Source of the DNA: Amaurobius ferox
Lineage: Eukaryota; Arthropoda; Arachnida; Araneae; Amaurobiidae
Direction: 5' to 3'
NCBI GenBank assembly: GCA_951213105.1
Contig: OX578150.1
Span: 20,376,022-20,440,021 of the forward strand
DNA: 64,000 nt
Position 1 is the first letter of the stretch, and each line of letters begins with the position of its first letter. The notes under the pieces were generated by a model. The model was not told the origin of the DNA. It did no database searches and saw only the letters and a program-made list of their open reading frames with translations. A program made the position numbers and the translations under genes. Of this stretch, positions 62,309 to 63,374 are shown one piece after another.

Positions 62309-63264
62309 CTCGAAAGATGAAGTCTAGGAAGGAGGAAGAACTGTGCTATGTCACAATGGTTCTCTTAAATATGCTTTTCACTGCACAATTAAAGCATTCA
62401 AAGACTGTTGTTAACTACTAGTGTTCCGAGATTGTTCAAATGGATAAGTAAATTCATCCCTGAATATAACAAGTAAAATTCAATTGAAATCAGAATTCAT
62501 TCTCTGATAATCCATATTAAAAGAGAGAAGATTTTAAAGACTCACTTAACAAATTAAGAGTTCTTAAGGGTCTTTTAAAATAATAGTCTCTAAAGAGCAA
62601 AAGTTTAGGAGTCTCGAAAGAGTAAACCTCTTGCACTGGAGAAAAAACCAACTAAGGACACCAGACATTAAGAGGATAAAATCGAAGTAAAACTCAAGAA
62701 TAAATAAATCATTAAAGATCTTGGATCTAAAAACTCAATAATTCAGTCATTGGATGCAATAATTAGTTGAATAACTAACTTCACATACTGAAAATTCTAG
62801 CTTAATGGAGGCTGAACGAACTTAATTTACAGATACATTGATAGTTATAATGGAAAGCAAAACTACTGATTGCAATAGGAGTCAAGACAATTAAAATTAA
62901 ATTGATTTATCTTATATTCAAATAAATTTTTAGTATACATAGAAATGACTTGCTTCATTATCACATCTGACTGCTCAATTTTATCTGTCAACTATATAAA
63001 AAATTTCCTGACAAGAGGCATATGCCTCCATTGAAAAGAGATATTAAGTTTTACACAAACCTTATTACTTGAGTCATCTTTGTCTCGAACATTAATAAAC
63101 ATTTCAATCAGGCCAGGTTGCTGAGCTACACACACAGTGAGAAATTCCAATATGGACACTTTTAAGCGAATATTTTCAAAAGGGGATTTCAAACGTGCCA
63201 AGAAGTGATCACGAATAGACTCAGCTTCAGTTCCAAAACAAGCAAGCAAAGACATAGGATACTC
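5427..63264 (-). CDS. NUP188: Nucleoporin NUP188, C-terminal part (20 exons, 5' end beyond the window)
   Basis: NUP188 is a large alpha-solenoid scaffold protein of the inner ring of the nuclear pore complex, where it pairs with NUP93. Twenty minus-strand exons, each with AG/GT borders and compatible phase, join into 789 codons plus a TGA stop. Family landmarks, recalled rather than aligned: LLACFGTEAESIRD and LEFLTV with QPGLIE near the start; TLGNYF and VHQE at residues 514-517; FGTILA before the C-terminal region; PRDKQ at 728-732 followed by NRYLRKGPPSP; and a short hydrophobic end. Human NUP188 has about 1749 residues, so roughly the last 45 percent is here. The chain is helical, leucine-rich and without a signal peptide, as expected for a solenoid. 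No coding break was seen. Introns run from 90 bp to almost 8 kb and are filled with transposons. Identity is firm; exon limits were read by eye. Confidence 0.93.
5704..6982. other. NUP188 intron (S-T), nothing else recognised
   Basis: AT-rich intron. A short open frame at 5829-6065 on the plus strand shows no domain or coding character. Confidence 0.5.
6983..7038 (-). CDS. NUP188: NUP188 exon S
   Basis: 56 nt, encoding NEKLKSPRKTPPSPPLID plus two bases of Arg. The acceptor is TTCTTTAG and the donor ACAG/GTATGT. It is a proline- and lysine-rich linker. It was found by phase: it exactly bridges exons R and T. Confidence 0.86.
7440..7800. repeat. Diverged foldback repeat (GCCTTTGAAACTGGTTG family)
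   Basis: The plus strand at about 7700-7745 reads TTTGCCTTTGAAACTGGTTG followed by TTTTTATCAAC. The minus strand at about 7545-7590 reads TTTGTCTTTAAATCTGGATG followed by TTTTATCAAC. The two arms are inverted about a centre near 7640. The same block recurs at 10285, 53010 and 59005, so it is a dispersed family. Confidence 0.55.
7934..7960 (+). repeat. Isolated hAT-like terminus
   Basis: CAGGGTTGCCACTCTCCA resembles the CAGGGTTCCCACTCCTCA end of the element at 33745. No partner end was found nearby, so this is probably a fragment. Confidence 0.3.
8762..8893 (-). CDS. NUP188: NUP188 exon R
   Basis: 132 nt, 44 codons, phase 0 to 0. The acceptor is AATTTCAG and the donor AAT/GTATGT. It encodes IIDYGQWHLLLDPKFGTPSV, DQDGPLSFGTILACVNMCLK and LLVN. 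The SFGTILA…N segment matches the FGTLLA segment known near the NUP188 C terminus. Confidence 0.9.
9020..10070. repeat. Inverted repeat pair flanking about 0.85 kb
   Basis: The left arm (about 9025-9105) contains TATCAAAATATATC, then ATTAAATTTAAGAAGT. The right arm (about 9985-10065), reverse-complemented, contains GTCAAAATACAGC, then ATTAAATTTAAGAAGT. The right arm carries the CATGCTTCTTG…CC(C/T)GA sequence of the dispersed foldback family. The interior has no confirmed coding sequence; its open frames are T-rich and low in complexity. Confidence 0.5.
9388..9595. repeat. Tandem duplication, about 100-bp unit
   Basis: Two copies share TTAGCTCA(G/T)ATAAC, GGAACA or AGAACAAGTTGG, TTTATTTTTCATCCTG and TTTTCTAATTGTTTT, starting near 9395 and 9503. 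Only a few differences separate them. It lies inside the inverted repeat pair. Confidence 0.7.
10074..10130 (+). repeat. Isolated Tigger/pogo-like terminus
   Basis: TACAGTCAGATCTCATTAAA resembles the end of the Tigger remnant at 3010 (TACAGTCGGATCTCGTTATC). A similar TACAGTCAACATTCTTTAAC lies at 11048. No matching second end was identified for either. Confidence 0.4.
11745..12055. repeat. Foldback element, arms about 140 bp
   Basis: The left arm includes TTTCGAGC, GGACATTCAGCAATTTATA, ATCAAAATTTGCATAT and TTAATGGTCAAAAG. The right arm, reverse-complemented, includes TTTCGAGC, GAACATTGGGCAATTTATA, ATCAAAATTTGCATAT and TTAATGGCCAAAAG. The centre is near 11910. The RNA could form a long hairpin. 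GCTCGAAAG(C/T) near the outer arms resembles the other foldback families here. Confidence 0.75.
12056..12697. other. NUP188 intron sequence, nothing recognised
   Basis: AT-rich intronic sequence with no repeat or coding signal that I could support. Confidence 0.4.
12698..12776 (-). CDS. NUP188: NUP188 exon Q
   Basis: 79 nt; one base completes Lys, then LFELLAVLLTVLKKYSPELC and ETMSGY. The acceptor is TTTATAG/G and the donor TAT/GTAAGC. It resumes helical sequence after the linker exon. Confidence 0.88.
13555..14030 (-). pseudogene. Degenerate protein-coding remnant, identity unknown
   Basis: The minus strand carries a stretch with real-protein character across two frames: AQTVGADTKHKIRC, TAPGYTARSYEYFVMKIDKN and TYLT, then after a stop and frameshift HEIENAHGTSKIWINDICYK, PATCGTAQIEKFIEVQDNKV and ICRRVQLIIPL. 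There is no intron structure. Composition is balanced and unlike the flanking low-complexity DNA. It could be a processed pseudogene or part of a transposon protein; I do not recognise the family. Confidence 0.45.
15045..15340. repeat. Tandem duplication, about 150-bp unit
   Basis: Two copies start at about 15048 and 15198 with CATCTCTAAAATG(T/C)GATACATTCCT, share GGTAATATTTTAAAAATTAT and a TTCATTCAAATGA block, and end in GCCTGG. A partial third copy of the TTTATTTAAAAACTTAA part follows near 15410. No gene is affected. Confidence 0.75.
15488..15875 (-). mobile_element. 5S rRNA-headed SINE, probably full length
   Basis: Read on the minus strand: a 5S rRNA-like head (15875-15758), a tRNA-like part with TAGCCTGGTGG (box A-like, 15742-15732), a body containing CAAAATTGGGTGGCA and TCTGGTAGGTCGGATGGTC, and a tail of about four CAA repeats ending near 15505. 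This is the layout of a SINE3-class retroposon carried by pol III. It encodes nothing and would depend on LINE machinery. Related pieces lie at 20665, 42250 and 62044. It is GC-richer than its surroundings, suggesting a fairly recent insertion. Confidence 0.82.
15758..15875 (-). ncRNA. 5S rRNA-derived head of the SINE (not a functional 5S gene)
   Basis: 118 nt beginning with GCCAACGG or a close form, then ACCGTGCTGAAAACATCGG, TTCTCGT, CGGGCGCGGTTAGTACT and CCACCTGGGAACACCGCGTG, ending GTTGGC. This follows arthropod 5S rRNA from end to end, including the internal promoter region. It runs directly into SINE sequence with no T-run terminator, so it is a retroposon head rather than a 5S gene. Confidence 0.85.
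16081..16620 (+). repeat. Dispersed 0.5-kb repeat with (CAGA)n
   Basis: The same sequence lies inverted at 63437-64000. Shared blocks: GTCCCATAGGG, CAACCCGGGTTCAAT, GGGTGATATTATTCATTTA, CCCATAGGT, AATTTCATTTTGAT, several CAGA units, and AACACTTTTCAAC…TTGTAAAGTGTTA, which can form a terminal hairpin. It has no open frame and is likely a non-autonomous transposon, possibly Helitron-like because of the end hairpin, but the class is not proven. Confidence 0.7.
17473..17597 (-). CDS. NUP188: NUP188 exon P (charged linker)
   Basis: 125 nt, 41 codons plus two bases. The acceptor is TTTTGCAG and the donor CAAAA/GTAAGT. It encodes KKKLPDSKLSPLKTLETESL and LKKATPEEENQSLSDVTEVQ, then Q. It is polar, rich in Lys, Glu and Ser, and probably a disordered linker; the human protein also has a low-complexity linker at this point. 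Confidence 0.88.
17945..18500. repeat. Repeat with internal duplication and GGGGGTTCTGCCCCC hairpin end
   Basis: The left end holds a GGGGGTTCTGCCCCC hairpin next to CTAG. Inside are two diverged copies of about 100 bp (near 18043 and 18392) with GGTTTATTTCA, GTAC(T/C)AAATTT, TATTTTT, ATGCTATAGTTTTTG and GA(G/A)ACAGAGAA. Read on the minus strand, a hairpin followed by CTAGT is the form of a Helitron 3' end. The class is an inference from that end alone. Confidence 0.5.
18501..19559. other. NUP188 intron sequence with one isolated transposon-like end
   Basis: AT-rich. At about 19305-19352 GTTTCTCACAGAGGTTTTACTGTA has the TACAGTAAAACCTC form of a Tigger/pogo end read on the minus strand; no partner end was found. 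Nothing else was recognised. Confidence 0.35.
19560..20372. repeat. Probable non-autonomous DNA transposon (TATAAGCC ends)
   Basis: The left side has GAATATAAGCCAATCTGTGT followed by ATAAGTT. The right side has CGGATATAAGCCGACTTTTC and, further on, AGCTTATACACGTA. Ends of the TATAAGCC…GGCTTATA kind occur in pogo/Tigger-related MITEs. The exact limits and the target duplication could not be fixed. A 74-codon open frame at 19598-19822 has no recognisable product. Confidence 0.4.
20665..20990 (+). mobile_element. SINE with tRNA-like head, same body as the 5S-headed SINE
   Basis: The head has box A-like TAGCCCAATG (20681-20690) and box B-like GTTCGATCC (20704-20712). The body aligns by eye with the 15.6-kb SINE: GCAGAGTAT, GGCATG, TATGGTGTC, CCACTGAATTCCAGTC and TAAATTGGGTGGCA. 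It lacks a 5S head. The boxes are closer together than in a tRNA, so it is probably deleted inside the head and inactive. Confidence 0.6.
20991..23230. other. NUP188 intron sequence with homopolymer tracts, no gene seen
   Basis: AT-rich. It contains G runs at 21728-21739 and 21768-21779 and a 17-C run at 22958-22974. Short open frames at 21623-21910 and 22656-22907 are low in complexity with no domain. Confidence 0.45.
23300..23352 (+). repeat. Single copy of the CTGATGA…GAAAG.GC motif repeat
   Basis: CTGATGATGGGCATGTCT followed by GAAAGTGCTATGGCATT. It matches the arm of the hairpin at 34.1 kb (CTGATGAAGGGCATC … AAAAGCGC). It resembles a hammerhead core: CTGATGA, a weak stem II, GAAA, then AGTGC/GCATT as stem III. 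Stem I was not found. Confidence 0.4.
24275..24743. mobile_element. Tigger-type MITE, 469 bp
   Basis: The left end is TACAGTCGACACTTGTTAATCC, cut here as the first 22 bases; the right end, reverse-complemented, is TACAGTAGACTCTCTTTAATCC. TA borders sit at both sides. There is no coding sequence inside. It lies in the intron directly downstream of exon O. Confidence 0.72.
24851..24988 (-). CDS. NUP188: NUP188 exon O
   Basis: 138 nt, 46 codons, phase 0 to 0. The acceptor is TTTTTCAG and the donor TTT/GTAAGT. It encodes TLVDMRNSLQPERIQEAILT, SAFILHLSSYYQMWQLEHPK and SIQMLF. In the family this region follows VHQE and runs into helices ending in a basic linker, as it does here. Confidence 0.9.
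26433..27186. mobile_element. Foldback MITE, 754 bp with arms of nearly 200 bp
   Basis: The left end is TATACAGGGTGTCAAGGAA; the right end, reverse-complemented, is TATACAGGGTGTCAAGGGAA. The arms continue with GTCATGGAC, TAATTCAA, GAAA(A/C)(C/A)TCCAAT, GATGAGACAACTTT and GA(C/T)ACCCTTCTTTAGCAG-like blocks. The TATA borders suggest a TA target. The middle has no open frame. Each arm carries a CTGAAGAA(A)GGG…(G/A)AAAGTTGTC motif. Confidence 0.85.
27900..28043 (-). CDS. NUP188: NUP188 exon N
   Basis: 144 nt, 48 codons, phase 0 to 0. The acceptor is TTTCACAG and the donor AAT/GTAAGA. It encodes TLSKTKLSQVDVYFAYMRLM and TILLRTLGNYFLQDCWNFIG, then VHQEIIHN. The RTLGNYF…FxGVHQE pattern is a strong NUP188 landmark. 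Confidence 0.92.
28310..29100. repeat. Old direct repeat, copy 1 of 2
   Basis: It matches 32505-33260 in order and orientation. Shared blocks: GGATTTTGCATG or GATTTTGCATG, AATAAGTTTATTCATT, ATAATCATTATA, AGTTTTTGAGATATAA, CTTGACAAG.CAATTGCTC and GAAA(C/T)TGGATTTCC. Copies are diverged with small indels. Both lie in the intron between exons M and N. No coding content was seen. Confidence 0.72.
29293..29319. repeat. (TA)n microsatellite
   Basis: About 13 TA units, inside the intron between exons M and N. Confidence 0.95.
30737..31550. repeat. Degenerate minisatellite, about 30-35 bp unit
   Basis: Units such as TTTTTGAGAAAG(G/A)GCA(C/T)(T/G)AAA and AAAAGTGC(T/C)AAAATT, with AAAATC or CGATTT parts, recur many times. 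Around 31060 and 31480 the inverse form (CTTTCTGAAAAATCATGAAG) appears, so the block includes units in both orientations. Confidence 0.6.
31560..32400. other. Unassigned intron segment with less AT-rich patches
   Basis: It holds CG-containing patches near 31830-32060 and 32210-32340. Overlapping open frames at 32173-32385 (plus) and 32190-32375 (minus) show no known domain. It may be the remnant of an inserted element; no terminal repeats were found. Confidence 0.35.
32505..33260. repeat. Old direct repeat, copy 2 of 2
   Basis: Partner of 28310-29100. Two such copies 4.2 kb apart in one intron mean either a local duplication or two insertions of one family. Confidence 0.72.
33522..33623 (-). 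CDS. NUP188: NUP188 exon M
   Basis: 102 nt, 34 codons, phase 0 to 0. The acceptor is TTCCTTAG and the donor ACG/GTAAGC. It encodes AAEALVNTRFMSEVTLILSE and MNLSRQTFERRRCT. An internal GAG/GTAACT at 33583-33584 is also in phase and would give a 39-nt exon; the longer form is preferred because the extra residues continue the family pattern. Confidence 0.83.
33745..34519. mobile_element. hAT-like MITE containing a nested hairpin
   Basis: The left end is CAGGGTTCCCACTCCTCAAG; the right end, reverse-complemented, is CAGGGTTCTCACGGGCCTTG. CAGGGTT(C/T)(C/T)CAC ends are typical of hAT elements. The subterminal parts are rich in AAGGCCTTT blocks in both orientations. A clear 8-bp target duplication could not be matched. 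The central part is occupied by the hairpin at 34000-34245, probably a later insertion. Confidence 0.68.
34000..34245. repeat. Near-perfect hairpin (foldback), arms about 120 bp
   Basis: Left arm, in order: ACTTTAAAATCAAA, AATAAAATCTCCTTTCCT, ACAAAATTACA, AAGCGCTTTTGGGCATCACG and ATGCCCTT. The right arm carries the same in reverse complement: AAGGGCATCGTGGTGCTC, AAAAGCGCT, TGTAATTTTGT, AGGAAAGGAGATTTTATT and TTTGATTTTAAAGT. The loop is about 15-20 bases. The minus strand reads CTGATGAAGGGCATCGTGAT and GCCCAAAAGCGC across one arm. Confidence 0.88.
35627..35695 (-). CDS. NUP188: NUP188 exon L
   Basis: 69 nt, 23 codons, phase 0 to 0. The acceptor is CTTTTCAG and the donor CAA/GTAAGT. It encodes LEAGVELSHSIITLFLSLST and DKQ. 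It is separated from exon K by a 90-bp intron, the shortest in the window. Confidence 0.9.
35786..35908 (-). CDS. NUP188: NUP188 exon K
   Basis: 123 nt, 41 codons, phase 0 to 0. The acceptor is CTTTCTAG and the donor AAA/GTAAGT. It encodes LPIAIIHLLNVLVEETFDWL, PILKAQSVLPLLVSFFLKSL and K. The LP-rich segment corresponds to the region before the repeated helices of human NUP188. Confidence 0.9.
36384..36406. repeat. Poly(A) tract
   Basis: About 23 consecutive A residues, followed by AT-rich sequence. No retroposon was recognised next to it. Confidence 0.85.
36474..37169. mobile_element. Tigger-like MITE, about 696 bp
   Basis: The left end is TACAGCTGAACTTCAGTATC followed by TTGAAT; the right end, reverse-complemented, is TACAATCAAACCTTGATATC followed by CTAAAT. 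TA borders are present at both sides. The interior repeats TATCTTGAA near the left end. No open frame. Confidence 0.65.
37712..37818 (-). CDS. NUP188: NUP188 exon J
   Basis: 107 nt, residues ISNIKEWILPCSQLLKK then ASILVHQPLDPQNISGVLK. Two acceptors four bases apart are possible (TTTAG/TA or AAG/C). Only the upstream one, ending the exon at 37818, supplies the two bases that exon I needs to form ATA. The donor is AAA/GTAAGA. Confidence 0.87.
37905..38440. repeat. Tandem repeat, about 180-bp unit, three units
   Basis: Units begin near 37909, 38088 and 38356 with ATTAATAATAT(G/T)TTTGAAAAA. They share TGTATGCAAGTA or a close form, GATGCAAACAGATT, TGGAAAAT and ACAATTAAA(C/T)G(A/C)GATACAC, then CTG(C/T)TGTAAAATAG. 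The third unit is shorter and diverged. It starts just upstream (in gene direction) of exon J. Confidence 0.72.
38441..39728. other. NUP188 intron (I-J), nothing else recognised
   Basis: AT-rich; the short frame at 38596-38817 shows no domain. Confidence 0.45.
39729..39892 (-). CDS. NUP188: NUP188 exon I
   Basis: 164 nt. The first base completes Ser, then EFAKLACSDDGKSPIYSTLN, YVAQNADIIHPREQLVVVTI and AIFTVRVLTKSDSE. The donor is GAAA/GTAAGTG, leaving one base. The acceptor is ATTTTCAG. Confidence 0.9.
39893..41975. other. NUP188 intron (H-I), no element recognised
   Basis: AT-rich. A short frame at 40983-41165 has no recognisable product. No terminal repeats were found. Confidence 0.45.
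41976..42049 (-). CDS. NUP188: NUP188 exon H
   Basis: 74 nt, beginning in phase 0 with ATG GCA TCA (an internal Met) and ending with AG of a split Ser codon. The acceptor is TTTTGCAG and the donor AAAG/GTGAGA. It encodes MASNNSKILILLSELFLMLS followed by YHWQ. Confidence 0.88.
42250..42311 (+). repeat. SINE tail fragment (5S-headed SINE family)
   Basis: CCATCCAAACAGCTG and AAGTCGGACGGTCTGGGTT match the last part of the SINE at 15.5 kb (CCGTCCAAACAGTTA, AGGTCGGATGGTCTGGGTC). Head and body are missing. Confidence 0.65.
43047..43069 (+). repeat. Poly(G) tract, 23 G
   Basis: An uninterrupted G run followed by GAGAGA, in the intron between exons G and H. Confidence 0.95.
43404..43478 (-). CDS. 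NUP188: NUP188 exon G
   Basis: 75 nt, 25 codons, phase 0 to 0. The acceptor is ATCCTCAG and the donor GAA/GTAAGT. It encodes YKPLEISSSTRKQLLSDILE followed by HFTNE; the RKQLLSDIL part matches the family pattern. It lies 0.9 kb downstream of exon F in the direction of transcription. Confidence 0.9.
43995..44410. repeat. Tandem duplication reaching into NUP188 exon F
   Basis: Copy 1 starts at 43995 and copy 2 at 44195 with GCTATTTTATGAAGAAAATG followed by CTTAGTAAAATTTCTCTTAA. Both run to CTTTACCACAGCAATGATCA, at 44153 and 44371. In copy 2 this is the exon F donor and last codons; in copy 1 it is a duplicate donor with about 35 bases of decayed exon sequence. Copy 2 has an extra internal ACAATGACAATC block. 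Few substitutions separate the copies, so the event is fairly recent. Confidence 0.88.
44377..44508 (-). CDS. NUP188: NUP188 exon F
   Basis: 132 nt, 44 codons, phase 0 to 0. The acceptor is CTTTTAG and the donor GTG/GTAAAG. It encodes IIHLTSSKLITADTTQIF and FHAPFALLTAWRDFLLIIAV; the AWRDFLLIIA stretch fits the matching NUP188 helix. The donor and the last codons were also copied into a diverged tandem duplicate at about 44153-44190. Confidence 0.9.
44586..44661 (-). CDS. NUP188: NUP188 exon E
   Basis: 76 nt, starting with one base that completes Arg (AG+A), then KGLDEHVKEVFNEIHQKN and LLLGWSK. The acceptor is TAATATTAG and the donor AAG/GTAAAT. The intron between exons D and E is nearly 8 kb and hosts the intact piggyBac-type transposon, a foldback element and a hAT MITE. 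Confidence 0.88.
45236..45399 (-). CDS. Possible terminal exon of an unknown gene or gene fragment
   Basis: A minus-strand exon-like unit: acceptor GCTATTTCTAG, two leading bases, then DKCKKGVKLVHRCYLKWEHD, LNFENTTYREACEYEIEAFA, YLCASDGPTKFLF and a TAA stop. Cys spacing is C-x9-C-x18-C-x10-C; the composition is that of a real, probably secreted or Cys-bridged protein. It does not fit NUP188: exon D leaves two bases and this unit would need one. I found no partner exons. It could be a retained fragment of an unrelated gene. The family is not identified. Confidence 0.42.
45885..45950 (+). repeat. hAT-like left terminus, unpaired
   Basis: CAGTCTTCAAACTTTATAGC followed by TCATCAACCCTCAAAG has the CAGnnnTCAAAC form of hAT ends. 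Possibly related sequence (CAACCCCTCAGCC, TTGAACCCTTG) lies near 46875-46910. No right end or target duplication was found. Confidence 0.35.
46308..46347. repeat. (AC)n(AT)n microsatellite
   Basis: About seven AC units followed by about 12 AT units. Confidence 0.95.
47606..47622 (+). repeat. piggyBac left terminal inverted repeat
   Basis: CCCTTTCATGACGGTTG directly after TTAA. The same form, CCCTTTCGC, begins the derivative at 59190. Confidence 0.8.
47864..47893 (+). repeat. 30-G homopolymer in the transposon leader
   Basis: An uninterrupted run after TTTGGAGC and before ACATGG. In the derivative at 59435-59450 the same place reads TTTGGAGCGGTGAAACATGG, so the run is an expansion specific to this copy. 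Confidence 0.95.
48100..49827 (+). CDS. piggyBac-type transposase, 575 residues, full length
   Basis: A cut-and-paste DNA transposase of the DDE_Tnp_1_7 (PGBD) family that would act in the nucleus on TTAA sites. It starts MAGLKRFLSVEEYKRM, followed by an acidic, Ser-rich N terminus (about 17-55), as in many family members. The catalytic Asp triad is visible: D243 in VCIDES, D323 in YLDRFF, and D429 in YMGCVDIGD, with a further Asp at 432. W447 lies in KTIKWYRKLFF, the usual conserved Trp block. The C-terminal cysteine-rich domain has C533, C536, C553, C556, C561, C565 and H570. There is no intron, frameshift or stop, and the length is normal. The start is the first ATG in frame, 13 residues ahead of the acidic region. 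Intact ends and frame suggest recent activity; activity itself cannot be judged from sequence. Confidence 0.95.
   Translation: MAGLKRFLSVEEYKRMVNEPDSNESKADSEDSWNSVISDDESENAIDSSDSERTIITTPPASVAVFSNDVWRCDLKDLNSLEFLNIPGINHNIMPPNLDKELDFFSIFFDDELVEFIVKATNEFAKKKWEKSLLSPSTSKTPPIPNVFTPVAGNEFRLFLALVVLMSIVRKPNLKMYFSKNPIISTPFFNSVMSRDRFIGILCYLHFTPDSNAPKLDKLKPVLDALVSKFKSVYTPRRNVCIDESLFSWKGRLGFRQYIPLKRSRYGIKIYKLSESESGYIWNFLVYTGKDTELSSSDGGYGERVVKTLLSELLGKGYTLYLDRFFTSPVFAKYLLSNNTYVCGTVLKNWKDMPKNFPSVPLRKGEIAAVQKDGVNVILFKDKKKDVLIVTTLHTDKMQNSGKKDRKTSDDILKPNCILEYNKYMGCVDIGDASLTHYPAYRKTIKWYRKLFFGFLDIAILNAHSLFDNKQGRKSPILQFRLHLIEQLIEMFFTPEQSSRSRYLISSPLRLTGTPSFPKLCSDTGKKDLRRRCIVCSQTTKGKRKRITTYYECKDCTVGLCVGTCFEIYHTQKVY
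50200..50216 (-). repeat. piggyBac right terminal inverted repeat
   Basis: CCCTTTCGCGACTTCGG on the minus strand, followed by TTAA. It matches the left end over CCCTTTC and the GAC that follows. Confidence 0.8.
50240..50440. repeat. Foldback element with hammerhead-like motifs in both arms
   Basis: The arms invert about a centre near 50335: AACCGCTAAGA…TCTTAGCGGT, CAGGCCAAAAGA…TTTTGGCCTGAA and AATTGTTTCAGG…CCTAGAAACAACTG. On the minus strand the left arm reads CTGAATAAGGG … CCCTGAAACAATTGTGGTC; on the plus strand the right arm reads CTGAAGAAGGG … GAAACAACTGTCGTC. It lies 20 bp beyond the piggyBac right end. Confidence 0.75.
51487..51684. mobile_element. hAT MITE, 198 bp, with perfect 8-bp target duplication
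   Basis: It is flanked on both sides by TTCTAGTA (51479-51486 and 51685-51692). The left end is CAGTATTTTTCATACTTTTT; the right end, reverse-complemented, is CAGCATTTTTCAAAGTCTG. It includes GCAGAACCCCAAGGGTTCAG. No coding sequence. Confidence 0.85.
51700..52576. other. NUP188 intron sequence, isolated transposon end
   Basis: AT-rich. GGGGACGACTGTATT near 52252-52266 resembles a Tigger-type TACAGTCGTCCCC end on the minus strand; no partner was found. A short inverted repeat (CATCTACTTATTTGCCAGAT…ACTTATTTGCC and its complement) lies near 51990-52030. Confidence 0.35.
52577..52702 (-). CDS. NUP188: NUP188 exon D
   Basis: 126 nt; the first base completes a GAC codon from exon C and the last two bases open an AGA codon. 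The acceptor is TTTTACAG and the donor GTGAG/GTTTGT. It encodes SQFCKLMCHNLLYEKF and INAYIIRTLALEVFYNEAVR. An earlier GTATTC inside (after CTTGAG) is not used, since only the later donor gives the phase that exon E needs. Confidence 0.88.
52703..54109. other. NUP188 intron (C-D), one repeat fragment
   Basis: Contains TTTGCCTTTGAAACTGGTTG at about 53010-53029, a piece of the dispersed foldback family. Otherwise AT-rich with nothing recognised. Confidence 0.5.
54110..54213 (-). CDS. NUP188: NUP188 exon C
   Basis: 104 nt, residues 90-123 plus two bases of codon 124. The acceptor is GTATTAG and the donor GA/GTATGT. It encodes NENNIPKELLCAAVEFIHAL then WAGHQALAMEALKK. The 7.2-kb intron upstream of it (54214-61432) carries the Tc1-type, hAT and piggyBac-derived insertions. 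Confidence 0.9.
54610..56007 (+). mobile_element. Tc1-type transposon, full length but with broken transposase
   Basis: The left end is TATATGACAGTGAAAATGAG and continues ACTCCAAGGAGTGGGCAG; the right end, reverse-complemented, is TATGTGACAGTGAAAATGAG and continues ACACCAAGAAGAAGTGGGC. TA borders sit at both sides. The length (about 1.4 kb) is usual for the family. It inserted in the NUP188 intron between exons B and C, and its GC content stands out from the intron. Confidence 0.88.
54830..55865 (+). pseudogene. Tc1-type (DD34E-like) transposase pseudogene
   Basis: The order of a Tc1 transposase is kept, but in shifting frames. A helix-turn-helix part reads LRQFQTDDFTKGMAIGRRRA and GWSIHQISAD, then LEQGNVAHLRGAG in another frame. 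The catalytic half reads DTLDAPISTRTIIRRLVAGD, VVFSDESRF (first Asp), then after a small deletion near 55435 GDTITYDSRSPLASI, LQDNARPHTA (second Asp) and SPDLSPVEHIWD (Glu). It ends RNVAACIATRGGPTTY with a TGA stop. At least three frameshifts make it inactive. Related annotated transposases are frequent in spider genomes, from memory. Confidence 0.85.
56008..57080. other. NUP188 intron sequence, nothing recognised
   Basis: AT-rich, with a 22-A run near 56908-56930. No repeat ends or coding signal. Confidence 0.45.
57089..58964 (+). mobile_element. hAT transposon, 1.9 kb, decayed, with perfect 8-bp target duplication
   Basis: It is flanked by GTGAGATC on both sides (57081-57088 and 58965-58972). 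Ends are CAGGGGTCCCATTTCAG and, reverse-complemented, CAGTGTTCCCACTAAGTCAG, typical of hAT elements. Subterminal sequence contains ATCTCTCG and GAGAATTTCTCTC blocks on both sides. The left third (57300-57560) is strikingly rich in CpG and CGCGATT/AATCGC repeats. It carries only fragments of coding sequence. It interrupted an older dispersed repeat. Confidence 0.88.
58243..58370 (+). pseudogene. hAT transposase fragment (zinc-finger start)
   Basis: It begins ATG and encodes MAKITCWLEIQQKDDATLMF, then CKFCKKYKKKESIFKHQVKI and TT before a stop. An ALMFCKFC motif following a short Trp-containing start is typical of the N-terminal zinc finger of one hAT transposase group. The catalytic domain is absent, so this is a remnant supporting the hAT call. 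Confidence 0.55.
58975..59030 (+). repeat. Dispersed foldback-family repeat with hammerhead-like motif
   Basis: CATGCTTCTTGTCGGTCCTG, AAGAAGGCTGG, then GCCTTTGAAACTGGTTGGCC and AGTA. It has CTGAAGA, an AGGC/GCCT stem, GAAAC, then an ACTGG/CCAGT stem ending in GTA. Matches at 7660-7740 and 9950-9990 show it is a family. The hAT element at 57089-58964 is inserted immediately before it. Confidence 0.6.
59186..59887 (+). mobile_element. Internally deleted piggyBac derivative (MITE), 694 bp plus TTAA borders
   Basis: TTAA borders at 59186-59189 and 59884-59887; ends CCCTTTCGCAATGG and, reverse-complemented, CCCTTTCGCGGCGG. Left and right thirds align by eye with the 47.6-kb transposon (GGCTGCGAACTTGCATTCAA, AAGATGGCGTTAAATG-like, CACTTCTCGCAGCAT, then GAAGCGCTC and CCTTTGGGCC). 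The transposase frame is lost: the sequence jumps near 59640-59670 from the ATG region to the 3' trailer. It would need a transposase made elsewhere. Confidence 0.9.
59888..61432. other. NUP188 intron sequence, nothing recognised
   Basis: AT-rich, low complexity. No open frames of interest or terminal repeats. Confidence 0.45.
61433..61495 (-). CDS. NUP188: NUP188 exon B
   Basis: A 63-nt exon, residues 69-89, phase 0 to 0, encoding EEDQCKSCLECIKGILKSNK and a final E. The acceptor is TTATAG and the donor GAG/GTGTGT. It is too short to be found by open-frame length; it was found because its frame joins exons A and C without a break. Confidence 0.85.
61616..61660. repeat. Purine-rich low-complexity tract
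   Basis: AGAGGGGGAGGGGGGAAGAA and similar sequence up to GAAAGAGAT. No gene. Confidence 0.8.
62044..62099 (+). repeat. SINE tail fragment (5S-headed SINE family)
   Basis: TAGGTTACCTTACACCTTTC, then TGGTAGGTCGGACGGTCTGG and GTCTCAACAACAACA match the end of the SINE at 15.5 kb almost exactly, including the CAA tail. The rest is missing, as expected for a 5'-truncated retroposition. Confidence 0.8.
62249..62308. repeat. (AT)n microsatellite, about 29 units
   Basis: A long perfect AT array. The open frame running through it (62230-62421) is an artefact of the repeat. Confidence 0.97.
62309..63060. other. NUP188 intron (A-B) remainder, nothing recognised
   Basis: AT-rich sequence before exon A; no element found. 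Confidence 0.4.
63061..63264 (-). CDS. NUP188: NUP188 exon A (most 5' exon in the window)
   Basis: Assembled residues 1-68, phase 0 at both ends, 204 nt. The acceptor is TTTCAG before GAG TAT CCT; the donor is AAG followed by GTTTGTGT. It encodes LLACFGTEAESIRD, LEFLTV and QPGLIEMF, the most recognisable NUP188 stretch here. An in-frame ATG at 63255 is an internal Met, not a start, because the acceptor lies nine bases upstream and homology continues through it. Confidence 0.92.
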
Positions 63265-63374
63265 CTGAAAAATTTTATGAAAATAACAAATAAATGCAAA
63301 GAGAAAAAAATTATTAAATTAATAGACTTTTCAGAGACACATTTAGAGGTAACATAATATCAGGAAATGTTAAG

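Noticed and set aside
62230..62421. Open frame rich in YI repeats
   Set aside because: It is the translation of an (AT)n microsatellite.
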